Source: an uncultured Bryobacterales bacterium (lineage in GTDB: Bacteria > Acidobacteriota > Terriglobia > Bryobacterales > UBA6623). Taken from it: a DNA stretch of 64,000 nucleotides. The stretch lies in NCBI GenBank assembly GCA_951813605.1, contig OX638379.1, positions 4,848,062 through 4,912,061 of the forward strand. The letters run 5' to 3'. The position numbers and the translations under genes are program-made. The notes under the pieces were generated by a model. That model made no database searches, had not been told where the DNA came from, and worked only from the letters and a program-made list of their open reading frames with translations. Below, one piece after another: positions 9,877 to 18,543 of the stretch; within the stretch, counting starts at the first letter, position 1; each line of letters begins with the position of its first letter.

Positions 9877-11742
9877 GTGGGTACCGGCGGCAGGGCTTCG
9901 GAACGCTACGACGTCGTCGTGGTCGGGGCCGGCCATGCGGGTTGCGAGGCAGCCGTCGCCGCTGCTCGGATTGGCGCACGGGTCGCCCTGGTCACCCTGA
10001 ACCTGGACTTGGTCGCGCAGATGTCGTGCAACCCGGCAGTGGGGGGCATAGCCAAGGGTCACTTGGTCCGGGAGATCGATGCCCTGGGCGGCGTAATGGG
10101 CCAAGTCACGGATGACGTCGGCATCCAGTTCCGATTGCTGAACACAAGCCGGGGCCCGGCGGTGTGGTCCCCGCGGGCACAGTGCGACAAGAAACAATAC
10201 CGCATTCGCATGAAGCAGCTGCTGGAATGCGAGCCGAATCTCGACATCAAGCAGGCCGAGGTCGTCGACCTGGCAGTGCGCCAAGGGCGTGTGGACGGTG
10301 TCGAGCTGCTCGATGGGAGGACGCTCGGGGCCGGCGCGGTCATCATCACGACGGGAACGTTTCTCAATGGCTTGGTGCATATCGGCGAGCGGACCTACCC
10401 GGCCGGTCGTAGCGGCGAGCCGGCGTCAGTGATGCTGGGAGAGGTTCTCCGGAACCGAGGCTTTCGATGCTGCCGCCTGAAGACTGGCACTCCCCCTCGG
10501 CTGGACGGTCGGACAATCGATTGGGACGCTTTCGAGCCGCAGCCCGGCGACCCGGAGCCCACACCGTTCTCTTTCCGCACGGAGTCAATCACCCGGGAGC
10601 AGATCCAGTGCCACATCGCATTTACGAACGAGAACACCCATAAGCTTCTGCAAGACAGCTTGCGGCGTTCCCCCTTGTACAGCGGCCAGATCGAGGGCGT
10701 TGGCCCCCGCTACTGCCCGTCGATCGAGGACAAAGTGGTGAAGTTCCCCCACCGCGTCCGTCATCAGATATTCCTCGAGCCAGAGGGATTGGACACGAAC
10801 GAGGTGTACGTGAACGGCATGTCGACAAGCATGCCGATCGACGTGCAGGAGGCGATGGTGGCGTCGGTACCGGGCCTCGACCGCGCCGAGATGATCCGCC
10901 CGGGTTACGCCATCGAGTACGACTCGGTGGACGCGACCGAATTGCTTTCCACGCTCGAGACGAAGCGGATTCGAGGGCTGTATCTGGCGGGCCAGATCAA
11001 TGGCACGACGGGCTACGAAGAAGCAGCCTGTCAAGGGCTCATGGCGGGAATCAACGCAGCGTGCGCCCTCCGGGGCCGGGACCCGGTTGTGCTGGGTCGG
11101 ACAGACGCGTACATCGGGATCTTGATCGACGACTTGGTGACGAAGGGCACGGACGAGCCGTATCGCATGTTCACGTCGCGCGCGGAATTCCGGTTGCACC
11201 TGCGCATCGACAACGCCGACCGGCGGCTCGCGCCCATCGGTCGGCGAGCTGGAACGGTCAACGACGAGGATTGGGCTCGCTACGAAGAGAAATGCCGGAA
11301 GCGCGACGCGGTCTTGAAGTTCCTAGGGAGGGAGAAGCCGCCTTTGACCAGCGCGCTCTACGACACGCTGGCTCGTCCGAACGGTGGGAAGGTCAGCTTG
11401 AGCCAGTTGCTCCGCAGGCCCCAGGTGCGCATGGAAACGCTGCGACCGGCGATTCCCGAAGGCTTGGGCTCGGGACTGCGGAAGGCCGACTGGAAGGCGA
11501 TCGAGACCGAGCTCAAGTACGTAGGCTACCTGGAGCAGCAGCGACGCCAGATCGAACGTCTCAAGAGAGCGGAGGCGCGGGGCATTCCCAAGCGCTTCGA
11601 GTACCGCGGTCTCCCGGGCCTTTCGAACGAGGTCGTCGAGAAGATGGAGCGCGTTCGACCGCGCACTCTAGGGCAGGCGAGTCGGATACCGGGGATCACG
11701 CCCGCCGCACTGTCGATCCTGGACATGCATTTGGGCGCGTGA
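9877..11742 (+). CDS. mnmG: tRNA uridine-5-carboxymethylaminomethyl(34) synthesis enzyme MnmG (GidA)
   Basis: An FAD enzyme that, with MnmE, installs the carboxymethylaminomethyl group on wobble uridine 34 of certain tRNAs. The FAD-binding motif [13 protein letters not shown] lies at the N-terminus. [25 protein letters not shown] and [17 protein letters not shown] are family signatures, and the C-terminal helical MnmE/tRNA-binding domain is present. It is 621 residues long. GTG 9877 is preferred because AGGAGGG ends 7 bases before it. A TAGAAT hexamer at 9852-9857 is a plausible -10 box. Its TGA overlaps the GTG of rsmG, so the two are translationally coupled. No mnmE is in the window. Confidence 0.96.
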   Translation: MGTGGRASERYDVVVVGAGHAGCEAAVAAARIGARVALVTLNLDLVAQMSCNPAVGGIAKGHLVREIDALGGVMGQVTDDVGIQFRLLNTSRGPAVWSPRAQCDKKQYRIRMKQLLECEPNLDIKQAEVVDLAVRQGRVDGVELLDGRTLGAGAVIITTGTFLNGLVHIGERTYPAGRSGEPASVMLGEVLRNRGFRCCRLKTGTPPRLDGRTIDWDAFEPQPGDPEPTPFSFRTESITREQIQCHIAFTNENTHKLLQDSLRRSPLYSGQIEGVGPRYCPSIEDKVVKFPHRVRHQIFLEPEGLDTNEVYVNGMSTSMPIDVQEAMVASVPGLDRAEMIRPGYAIEYDSVDATELLSTLETKRIRGLYLAGQINGTTGYEEAACQGLMAGINAACALRGRDPVVLGRTDAYIGILIDDLVTKGTDEPYRMFTSRAEFRLHLRIDNADRRLAPIGRRAGTVNDEDWARYEEKCRKRDAVLKFLGREKPPLTSALYDTLARPNGGKVSLSQLLRRPQVRMETLRPAIPEGLGSGLRKADWKAIETELKYVGYLEQQRRQIERLKRAEARGIPKRFEYRGLPGLSNEVVEKMERVRPRTLGQASRIPGITPAALSILDMHLGA

Positions 11743-12314
11743 AGTTCGAATCGGCGCTTCGCGCGGTACTTGAAGAGCTAGGCGTCGAGGCGTCAGGGGG
11801 CCAGTTCGATCGTCTGTGCGAGCATCAGCGCCTGCTTGAGTTTTGGAATCGGCGCATGAATCTTACCGCGATACACGAACAAAAAGCGATTATTAGACGG
11901 CATTACGGAGAATCACTTTTTCTGCACAGGGAGTTGCCGGCAACTGAGACGCTGGTGGATGTCGGGTCCGGTCCCGGCTTTCCAGGCATTCCCGTCGCTG
12001 TGCTCCGTCCCCGGGCGTCGGTGACCTTGGTTGAGGCGAATCGCAAGAAGGCGGCTTTCTTGCGGGAGGCGACTCGGGGGTGGCCCAACGTTCGCGTCGA
12101 GGATTGTCGCATTGCGGATTGGAGCGGAACCGCGGATTGGGCGCTACTCCGGGCTGTCTCGCCCGTGTCAGTGATTCCCGACCTCGCCGGCAGGGTGGCA
12201 AACGTCGCGATACTCGGGACCGAAAGGCCGGACGAAGGGCCGTTCGGCCGCTGGAAAGGCTTCCAGCTGCCTTGGGGGAAGAGACGGCGCTTGTGGATTG
12301 GCGCGGCTCGCTAG
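11739..12314 (+). CDS. rsmG: 16S rRNA (guanine527-N7)-methyltransferase RsmG (GidB)
   Basis: Methylates N7 of G527 of 16S rRNA with SAM. The 191-residue protein has the N-terminal helical part ([14 protein letters not shown]) and the SAM-binding motif [19 protein letters not shown], followed by the acidic strand end [16 protein letters not shown]. The GTG start overlaps the mnmG stop by four bases (GTGA), the usual gidA-gidB coupling. The protein is slightly shorter than most RsmG (about 205-215 residues), with a short C-terminal loop region. A parS site lies 50 bases past its stop. Confidence 0.93.
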   Translation: MKFESALRAVLEELGVEASGGQFDRLCEHQRLLEFWNRRMNLTAIHEQKAIIRRHYGESLFLHRELPATETLVDVGSGPGFPGIPVAVLRPRASVTLVEANRKKAAFLREATRGWPNVRVEDCRIADWSGTADWALLRAVSPVSVIPDLAGRVANVAILGTERPDEGPFGRWKGFQLPWGKRRRLWIGAAR

Positions 12315-12363
12315 CTGAGAGTTCGCTATGTCTCTCCCGAAAATTGCAGGGCCGGGCTTCAAT

Positions 12364-12379
12364 TGTTTCACGTGAAACA
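12364..12379. promoter_or_regulatory. parS: parS centromere site 1
   Basis: The sequence TGTTTCACGTGAAACA matches the bacterial parS consensus in all 16 bases and is a perfect palindrome. ParB binds it and spreads by CTP-dependent clamping. It lies 50 bases downstream of rsmG. Confidence 0.95.
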
Positions 12380-13590
12380 TTCCTAGCGGGACACTCCAGA
12401 CCGCGACACTGAAATGCTTCCTTGCCTTTCGCTGGACTTGGCGGCGTATGGTTCATGCACGCGAGCCTGTCGGAGTCCGTTGAGGAATCGTCCGATCTCC
12501 CTTGCAGGAAGCGATCGCACGCCGCTATCACGCAAGGGCGCCGCCCTGTCGAATCGCCCATTAGCTCGTCTCATCAGCTCCCGGTCTGGGCTCGACCGTC
12601 GCGGGAGACTTGAGAAACGGACAAGACCGATTCTACCGTCGCCGGCGTTCTCGGACAGAGCAATGAGAATGGAAATCTTGCCGGCCCGCGAAACGGCCTG
12701 TAGAGCGCCGCCTCGTTCTTATCGCCCGCAAGTGACTTTGGTTCGCAAGCAAATTCTCTTTCGCTCGTCCAGCTTCACGAGTGGGCCGCTAGGATCGATT
12801 CCATCACGGAAGCGCCGATCCACGCTGGAGCGGAAGCATCCCACTGTATTCGGATGTGTGGTTTCCCCGTTGCTGTGATGCGCTGCTCAAATTCCGCAAT
12901 TCAGATCACGCCAACGATTGTTTCGCTGCAGCCGACGCAAGGGCGCAGCCGGATAGGCTCTCCAATCCACCCGCAAATCGGATTCTGACACGCTTTGAGT
13001 CCACGCCCGATGAAGAGAGTAGCCACCGCGGTTGTAGAGGCATCTTGCATCGGCGCCGACTGGCATGCTGGACACCTAGGATTGCCAGGTCGCGCTCTCT
13101 CAGCTTCTCGTTGGCTGCCCCTGCCAGCAGAAGCCCAATCCTAAGAACAACTCAGAACTCCGGCGAATGCAAGGCGTGAACAGTCGAGAACGGCCCAGCC
13201 GCGACCGAATTCGTCACCGATTCTCTGAATTGCGGAGTACTTGCCCCGTCTTCATGCAGCTCGAATCACATCACGCCCAGTCTGCTGGCCTGCGCGAACC
13301 GCGAAGCAAGGCGACCGGCGAATCTACGGGCGGATTGGAGCCGGGAACCAGCCGATCGCGTATAAGTCCTTTCCTAGTCGGGGTCAATTCGTGTCGTCTG
13401 CCGGCCAAACCTCGGGAATGCGCTAGAAAGCAATAGACTGTGGCCACACACTCGTCGCCCCGAACACCTAGGCTCGGCGCCGAGCCCTGTCGGTTCCGAG
13501 CACCCCGTCGTCCGCTCCTTCCAACCTTATCGCAACCGCTGGAACCTAGGCTGAACTCGCCGGCTCCAGCAAATGCGAACTGTTTGCCCC

Positions 13591-13606
13591 TGTTTCACGT
13601 GAAACA
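13591..13606. promoter_or_regulatory. parS: parS centromere site 2
   Basis: A second perfect TGTTTCACGTGAAACA, 50 bases upstream of the parA start. ParB bound here could also affect parAB transcription. The two sites are 1.2 kb apart and about 14-17 kb from oriC. Confidence 0.95.
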
Positions 13607-13656
13607 ATGCTTCAGCTTGGCAATCCGCATTTGCTACGCTAGCTCCGAGGCGCAGT

Positions 13657-14466
13657 GTGGCCACTTGGATCGCAATTGCCAACCAAAAAGGCGGCGTCGC
13701 CAAGACGACCACCGCAATCAACCTTTCTGCTGCCCTGGCAGCCGCCGATTGCCGCGTCCTCCTCATCGATTGCGATCCTCAGTCCAATGCCACGAGCGGA
13801 GTCGGAATCCTGCCTAACGGCGGTCGTCCAAGCCTCTACGATGTCCTGATTGGCAAGATGCGGGTCACTGACGCAATTCTCTCCACCGAATTCAGTGGAT
13901 TGAGCGTCCTGCCTTCAAGTCGCGACTTGGCGGGTGCCAACGTGGAGCTTGCCGATGAGTCGGATCACGCATTTCGATTACGGATCACGCGAGACCATAT
14001 ACAGGATGAGTATGATTTCATTATCCTCGATTGCCCGCCCGCGCTGGACCTGCTTACGCTCAATGCCCTGGTTGCCGCGGATTCCGTCCTAGTCCCCATG
14101 CATTGCGAATACTTCGCTCTGGAGGGAATCTCCTCGCTCTTGCAGACCATGGAATCCGTCCGCGCCGAACTCAATCCCGGGCTAAGGGTGGAAGGCGTGT
14201 TGCTCACCATGTACGACGCCCGGCTCTCTCTTGCCCGACAAGTGGCTGATGATCTCAGGGCGCATTTCAGCACTCTCGTTCTAGAGACTGTGATCCCACG
14301 CAATGTGAAGCTGGCCGAAGCGCCTAGCCACGGCAAGCCGATTCTGGAATACGACATTCGTTCGAAAGGGGCGCGAAGCTACCTACGGCTAGGGCGAGAG
14401 ATTCTTGATCGAGCCCGTCGCGACCGCGCCGCAACCGCAACCAACGCAGAGCATCGCGATGCCTAA
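13657..14466 (+). CDS. parA: Chromosome partitioning ATPase ParA (Soj)
   Basis: A deviant Walker-A ATPase of 269 residues that forms DNA-bound gradients to move ParB-parS complexes apart. KGGVAKTT (11-18) is the signature P-loop with the extra Lys. LLIDCDPQSNAT and FIILDCPPALDLLTLNAL are the Walker A-prime and Walker B regions. The GTG start has GAGG a few bases upstream. The C-terminal end overlaps the parB start by eight bases. There is no N-terminal DNA-binding extension, so this is the short chromosomal (Soj) type. Confidence 0.95.
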   Translation: MATWIAIANQKGGVAKTTTAINLSAALAAADCRVLLIDCDPQSNATSGVGILPNGGRPSLYDVLIGKMRVTDAILSTEFSGLSVLPSSRDLAGANVELADESDHAFRLRITRDHIQDEYDFIILDCPPALDLLTLNALVAADSVLVPMHCEYFALEGISSLLQTMESVRAELNPGLRVEGVLLTMYDARLSLARQVADDLRAHFSTLVLETVIPRNVKLAEAPSHGKPILEYDIRSKGARSYLRLGREILDRARRDRAATATNAEHRDA

Positions 14467-15325
14467 GACATCCACTAAACCATACAAAAGAAAGGCCTTA
14501 GGCAAGGGCCTCGGCGCGATCCTGCCAACGCGTGCGACGGATGGCCAGACCCTCCTCCAGATTCCGGTCGAGAGAATTGACCCGAATCCCGTCCAGCCGA
14601 GGTCGAGCTTCGATCAAGATTCCTTGCGCGGACTCGCAGCCTCCATCAAGGCCGACGGTGTGTTGCAACCCATCTTGGTAAGACCAGCGGGCGACCGCTA
14701 CACCCTCGTTGTAGGCGAGAGGCGAGTCCAAGCCTGCCGTCTAGCCGAGTTGAGGACTGTCCCCGCAATCGTCCGCAAGATCGATCCGGACAAACTGCTT
14801 GAAGTTACGCTGGTGGAGAACATCCAGCGAGAGGATCTCAACCCGATCGAAATCGCTGCCGCGCTGGAGCGAATGCTCGTAGAGCTCAATCTCATCCACG
14901 AAGAACTAGCCGCTCGCACCGGCATGAGCCGAACTTCGATCACCAACCACCTCCGCCTACTCAGGCTTCCCCCGGCGGTGAAGCAGCTGGTTCGCGACAA
15001 GAAACTCCAAATGGGGCACGCGAGAGCACTGCTGCCTCTTGACAACCCAACGGACCAAGAGGCGCTCGCCGGGCGCGCCGCAACCCGGGGACTCTCCGTC
15101 CGAGAAGTGGAACGGATGGTGCGCAGCCTCCTCGAGCCCAAGAAGAAACGTCCCAAGGCGGAACTCGACCCCAACATTGCCCACGCCATCGATAAGCTGG
15201 AACGCGTTCTTCAAGCGCCCGTCCGCCTAAAGCAGCGCGGTCAAAAAGGCCTCCTGGAGATCGCCTTCTCGTCTCAGGAACAACTCGCTGCGATCTATGA
15301 CCGCATTGTAGGCGAATCGACCTGA
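14459..15325 (+). CDS. parB: Chromosome partitioning protein ParB (Spo0J)
   Basis: A CTP-dependent DNA clamp of 288 residues that loads at parS. It starts with the family KRKALGKGLGAIL segment. The N-terminal CTPase domain contains VVGERRVQACRLAE (84-97) and LVENIQREDLNPIE. The central helix-turn-helix includes TGMSRTSITNHLRLLRLP, and a C-terminal dimerisation domain follows. In the CTP motif the usual GERRxRA reads GERRVQA, so the last Arg is Gln91. ATG 14459 overlaps the parA stop and is favoured by homology; an upstream in-frame start would add 18 residues lying inside parA. Confidence 0.95.
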   Translation: MPKTSTKPYKRKALGKGLGAILPTRATDGQTLLQIPVERIDPNPVQPRSSFDQDSLRGLAASIKADGVLQPILVRPAGDRYTLVVGERRVQACRLAELRTVPAIVRKIDPDKLLEVTLVENIQREDLNPIEIAAALERMLVELNLIHEELAARTGMSRTSITNHLRLLRLPPAVKQLVRDKKLQMGHARALLPLDNPTDQEALAGRAATRGLSVREVERMVRSLLEPKKKRPKAELDPNIAHAIDKLERVLQAPVRLKQRGQKGLLEIAFSSQEQLAAIYDRIVGEST

Positions 15326-15347
15326 GACATCTATAAGTCCTTTATTA

Positions 15348-15980
15348 TCAATTGCATACAAGATCCAATCGACTCTGCGCCCGCAATCTTTCCAGTAAGC
15401 CGTCCGCCCTTGCCCTCGCCAGATGCACGATCCGCTCCTGCTGCGAGATCCTGCAAAGAATCGGCACAAGCAGTCCCACTGCCACTACCCGCTCACGCCC
15501 ATACGCCTGCTCCAAGTGCACGAGCGCCTGGTTGACTCCCAGCCGGTCGAACCGGTAGGCGCGCTCCAGCGCCCGCAAATGCTGCTGCGTCTCGGCCAGC
15601 TTGACGAACCACGACGCGATCTCTCGCGCCTGCCGCACCTCCGAGTAATCGAAGACCGCCTGGCCACGGACCTCGCCTCCGGACTCGTACCGCAGCACCT
15701 TGCGTCCAGTGGAGGCCACTTTGCGGCTGCTCGCCAGAGGCTTTGCAAAATAGTTCAGCCCCGCGGCTTGCTTGAATAACGGGTCGACCTCGCCCGCGCC
15801 GATCGCCAGTTCGACCGAATCCTCTCCCGATTCAACGTATACGGCACTGCCGTCCGCCATCACCCTGACCTCGAAGCGCTCCGGCACCGCTCCGGGGAAA
15901 TGCCGCTCGAAATAGATTGCGTCCTGCCCCGCGACTACCAAGGCAGCCCATAACGCAAGGGCGAGTGTTCTCCTCAACAC
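15348..15980 (-). CDS. Exported protein of unknown function (last gene after yebC-ruvC)
   Basis: A 210-residue protein starting at GTG 15980, four bases after the ruvC stop and so probably coupled to it. The N-terminus is a signal peptide (RRTLALALWAALVVAG, cleaved near residues 16-18). The rest is a soluble domain with YFERHFPGAVPERFEVRV and a charged helical C-terminal half. Position and size fit an uncharacterised exported protein often seen after ruvC in Acidobacteria, but I cannot name a family. It converges on parB with 22 bases between the stops. Confidence 0.7.
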   Translation of the reverse strand: MLRRTLALALWAALVVAGQDAIYFERHFPGAVPERFEVRVMADGSAVYVESGEDSVELAIGAGEVDPLFKQAAGLNYFAKPLASSRKVASTGRKVLRYESGGEVRGQAVFDYSEVRQAREIASWFVKLAETQQHLRALERAYRFDRLGVNQALVHLEQAYGRERVVAVGLLVPILCRISQQERIVHLARARADGLLERLRAQSRLDLVCN

Positions 15981-15984
15981 CGGC

Positions 15985-16473
15985 TCAGCCCCCTCTCCTG
16001 CCCGCGTCCCGTAGGTTGGCGTGGCAGTAAGCCACCGCGAGAGCGTCAGAGATGTCAAGAGGTTTCAATTCCCCTTGCACGCCGAGCAGGACTTTTACCA
16101 TCCGCCGGACCTGACCCTTGTCCGCGTTTCCGAACCCCACAACGCTGCTCTTGACTTGCGCTGGAGTGTAGCTCGCGACCGGCAGGCCGGCTCGCGCTGC
16201 GCTCAGCATCGCCGCGCCGCGTACGTGGGCCAGCACAAACGCACTCCGCGGGTTCTTCCGAGTGAAGACATCCTCAATGGCCGCTTCATCCGGATGGAAA
16301 CGCTTCAGCACTTCGTCCAGGCCGTCAGCCACCAGACACAGGCGTTCAGCCAATTCCTTGTTCGCCGGTATCCGGATCGCTCCGAACCCAACCGAGCGAC
16401 GGGACCTCCCCTCAGCCTCGATCACACCGTATCCGGTGACCCTAGAACCGCAGTCAATGCCGAGGATCCGCAC
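15985..16473 (-). CDS. ruvC: Crossover junction endodeoxyribonuclease RuvC
   Basis: Resolves Holliday junctions in recombination together with RuvAB. The 162-residue protein has the acidic active site Asp7 (RILGIDCGSRVTGYG), Glu67 (AAIEDVF), Asp140 and Asp143 (LDISDALAVAYCHAN). The usual first residues directly follow GTG 16473; in-frame codons further upstream lie in the yebC tail and are rejected. It follows yebC by 13 bases, the common yebC-ruvC arrangement. ruvA and ruvB are not nearby. Confidence 0.94.
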   Translation of the reverse strand: MRILGIDCGSRVTGYGVIEAEGRSRRSVGFGAIRIPANKELAERLCLVADGLDEVLKRFHPDEAAIEDVFTRKNPRSAFVLAHVRGAAMLSAARAGLPVASYTPAQVKSSVVGFGNADKGQVRRMVKVLLGVQGELKPLDISDALAVAYCHANLRDAGRRGG

Positions 16474-16486
16474 CGAGGCCTCGGGC

Positions 16487-17236
16487 TCAGGCGGAGAGCG
16501 CCTCGAGTTCCTTCTCGTCGATGTCGAAATTCGCGAAGACATTCTGGACGTCGTCCTGGTCTTCCAGCTTCTCGATCATTCGAATCACGCTCCCGGCCTG
16601 CTTGCCCGCGACCTTGACCGTGTTTTCCGGGATTCGAGAGACCTCCGCCGAGAGCGGCTCGATACCCGCTCCTTTGATTGCCCCTACGACGTCGTCGTGT
16701 GCCGAGGGAGGAGAATAGACTGCCCAGTGGTCGCCATCTTCGCGGAGGTCGTCCGCACCCGACATCAAGACAAGGTCCATCAGCTCCTCCTCGTCAGTCG
16801 CCGCCTTCGGGACCACAACCAGGCTCTGATTGCGAAACATCCACGATACGCAGCCATTCTCGCCCAGATTTCCGCCGTTCTTCGCAAAAATGTGCCGCAG
16901 CTCGGCGACCGTGCGGTTGCGATTGTCGGTCACGGTCTCGACCAGCACGGCTACCCCTGCAGGCGCGTAGCCCTCGAAGGTGATTTCCGAATAAGTCTCT
17001 CCCTCGAGCTGGCCGCTCCCGCGCAGGATCGCACGCTTGATGTTCTCGGCCGGCATCGACTGAGCCTTGGCAGCTGCCACTGCCGTGCGCAGGCGAGGAT
17101 TGGCGTCCTGCTCGGCGCCGGCTTCCCTGGCAGCAACCTGTATTTCACGAATCAGCCGGGTGAAGATCTTGCCGCGCTTCGCATCGGTAGCGGCCTTCTT
17201 GTGCTTGATGGTCGCCCATTTCGAGTGGCCTGACAT
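16487..17236 (-). CDS. yebC: YebC/PmpR-family regulatory protein (TACO1 family)
   Basis: A conserved 249-residue protein of the YebC/TACO1 family, reported to act in transcription control or in translation through difficult (proline-rich) stretches. It starts MSGHSKWATIKHKKA and contains ENIKRAILRGSGQLEG and NRNRTVAELRHIFAKNGGNLGENGCVSWMF, all family signatures. ATG 17236 is chosen by homology, because the longer frame upstream adds 13 unrelated residues. It heads the yebC-ruvC-exported protein run. Confidence 0.95.
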   Translation of the reverse strand: MSGHSKWATIKHKKAATDAKRGKIFTRLIREIQVAAREAGAEQDANPRLRTAVAAAKAQSMPAENIKRAILRGSGQLEGETYSEITFEGYAPAGVAVLVETVTDNRNRTVAELRHIFAKNGGNLGENGCVSWMFRNQSLVVVPKAATDEEELMDLVLMSGADDLREDGDHWAVYSPPSAHDDVVGAIKGAGIEPLSAEVSRIPENTVKVAGKQAGSVIRMIEKLEDQDDVQNVFANFDIDEKELEALSA

Positions 17237-17552
17237 GCGATTTGCCGTGCGAGGCGACGCCCTGAGGGGTGCCACCGAATCTCTCAGGAAGTCTGCCTAT
17301 GAGAATACCAGATGGTTTTCGGACCCGTGCTAGGTGGACGCCCGCGCGGGCACGTGCCGCGGCCGACCAGAGGCGTCTCGTCCGCCCCGTGACGCTCCGC
17401 GCGCGGGCCGGCGCATTGCGCATGCACCACCCGTCCGTTAATGAGTCGTACGTGCGGTGATCGCAAGCACGTCCTTTGCTTGGCCGGAATGCCATGCCCC
17501 CTCTGTCCCAACCGAAACGCCGGTCGGGAGATCTTAGCGACTTCCCGCTCGA

Positions 17553-17558
17553 TAGAAT
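17553..17558 (+). promoter_or_regulatory. Putative -10 box of hemB, close to the start codon
   Basis: TAGAAT is followed by six bases and then the TTG start of hemB, so transcription would begin at about the first base of the start codon. There is no Shine-Dalgarno sequence between them and no clear -35 element. Confidence 0.4.
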
Positions 17559-17564
17559 GGATTC

Positions 17565-18536
17565 TTGGCTTTCCCAGTACACCGCCCGCGAAGGTTGCGC
17601 GGCTCACGTGAGCTGCGCTCCCTCGTGCGCGAAACGCAGCTTTCGCCAAACGACTTCATCTATCCGGTGTTCGTGTGCGCGGGCGCAGGCGTGCGGATCC
17701 CGATCGATTCGATGCCGGGCGTCTGCAATCTCTCGATCGACCGCTTGGTCGACGAGTGCCGCGAAGTGGCCAGCCTAGGCATTCCTGGAGTGATCCTGTT
17801 CGGCATTCCGCCGGCCAAGGACGCCATAGGAAGCGGCGGCTACGACGACAAAGGCATAGTCCAAGAAGCGACCCGCTCTCTGAAACGAGAGCTGCCGAAC
17901 TTGCTCGTCATCGCGGACACTTGCCTCTGCGAGTACACGGATCACGGGCACTGCGGCATCGTCGAGGATGGCCGCGTCCATAACGACAAGACCCTCGAGC
18001 TGTTGCAAAAGGCGGCGGTTTCCCAGGCACGAGCTGGGGCGGATATCATCGCCCCGTCGGACATGATGGACGGCCGTGTCGGTGCCATTCGCTCCGCTCT
18101 CGACGACGCGCAGCTGGAGCAGGTGCCGATACTCTCCTACGCTGCAAAGTACGCGTCGTCGTTCTACGGGCCGTTTCGCGATGCCGCGCAGTCGACCCCG
18201 CAATTCGGGGATCGCCGCAGCTACCAAATGGATCCGGCCAATCACCGCGAGGCGATGCGCGAGATCCGCGCCGACCTCGACGAAGGTGCCGACATGGTCA
18301 TGGTGAAGCCGGCCATGCCGTACCTAGACGTTCTGTGGCACGCGAAGCGCGAATTCGGAGTGCCAACAGCGGCCTACCAAGTGAGCGGCGAATTCGCGAT
18401 GCTCCAAGCTGCGATCCGAAACGGATGGCTCGACCGCGACCGCGCCATGATCGAGAGCCTGCTCTGCATCAAGCGTGCCGGCGCAGATTTCATCCTGACC
18501 TATTTCGCCAAACAGGCAGCTCGATTCCTTGGCTAG
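17565..18536 (+). CDS. hemB: Delta-aminolevulinic acid dehydratase (porphobilinogen synthase)
   Basis: Condenses two 5-aminolevulinate molecules to porphobilinogen in tetrapyrrole synthesis. It is 323 residues long, typical for HemB. The two catalytic lysines are Lys195 ([17 protein letters not shown]) and Lys248 ([14 protein letters not shown]). The zinc-binding cysteines are present ([15 protein letters not shown]; Cys120, 122, 130), so this is the zinc type. The start is TTG 17565 with no ribosome site, six bases after a TAGAAT hexamer. The dacB frame follows immediately. Confidence 0.94.
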   Translation: MAFPVHRPRRLRGSRELRSLVRETQLSPNDFIYPVFVCAGAGVRIPIDSMPGVCNLSIDRLVDECREVASLGIPGVILFGIPPAKDAIGSGGYDDKGIVQEATRSLKRELPNLLVIADTCLCEYTDHGHCGIVEDGRVHNDKTLELLQKAAVSQARAGADIIAPSDMMDGRVGAIRSALDDAQLEQVPILSYAAKYASSFYGPFRDAAQSTPQFGDRRSYQMDPANHREAMREIRADLDEGADMVMVKPAMPYLDVLWHAKREFGVPTAAYQVSGEFAMLQAAIRNGWLDRDRAMIESLLCIKRAGADFILTYFAKQAARFLG

Positions 18537-18543
18537 AAAAAGT

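Larger units (their letters stand above)
12315..13656 (+). other. Gene-free spacer bracketed by two parS sites
   Basis: About 1.34 kb separates rsmG from parA, where many bacteria have almost none. The frames present (for example 12414-12878) have no recognisable homology, signal peptide or ribosome site, and are rich in Arg and Ser as in GC-rich noncoding frames. The only clear elements are the two perfect parS palindromes near its ends. Loading of ParB here is expected from the known ParABS mechanism. Confidence 0.6.

Noticed and set aside
12414-12878. Plus-strand frame of 154 codons in the parS spacer
   Set aside because: No ribosome site, signal peptide or homology, and an Arg/Ser-rich composition typical of chance frames in GC-rich DNA.
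17602-17613. Palindrome GCTCACGTGAGC inside hemB resembling parS
   Set aside because: Only the central TCACGTGA matches the parS consensus; the outer bases differ and it lies in conserved coding sequence.
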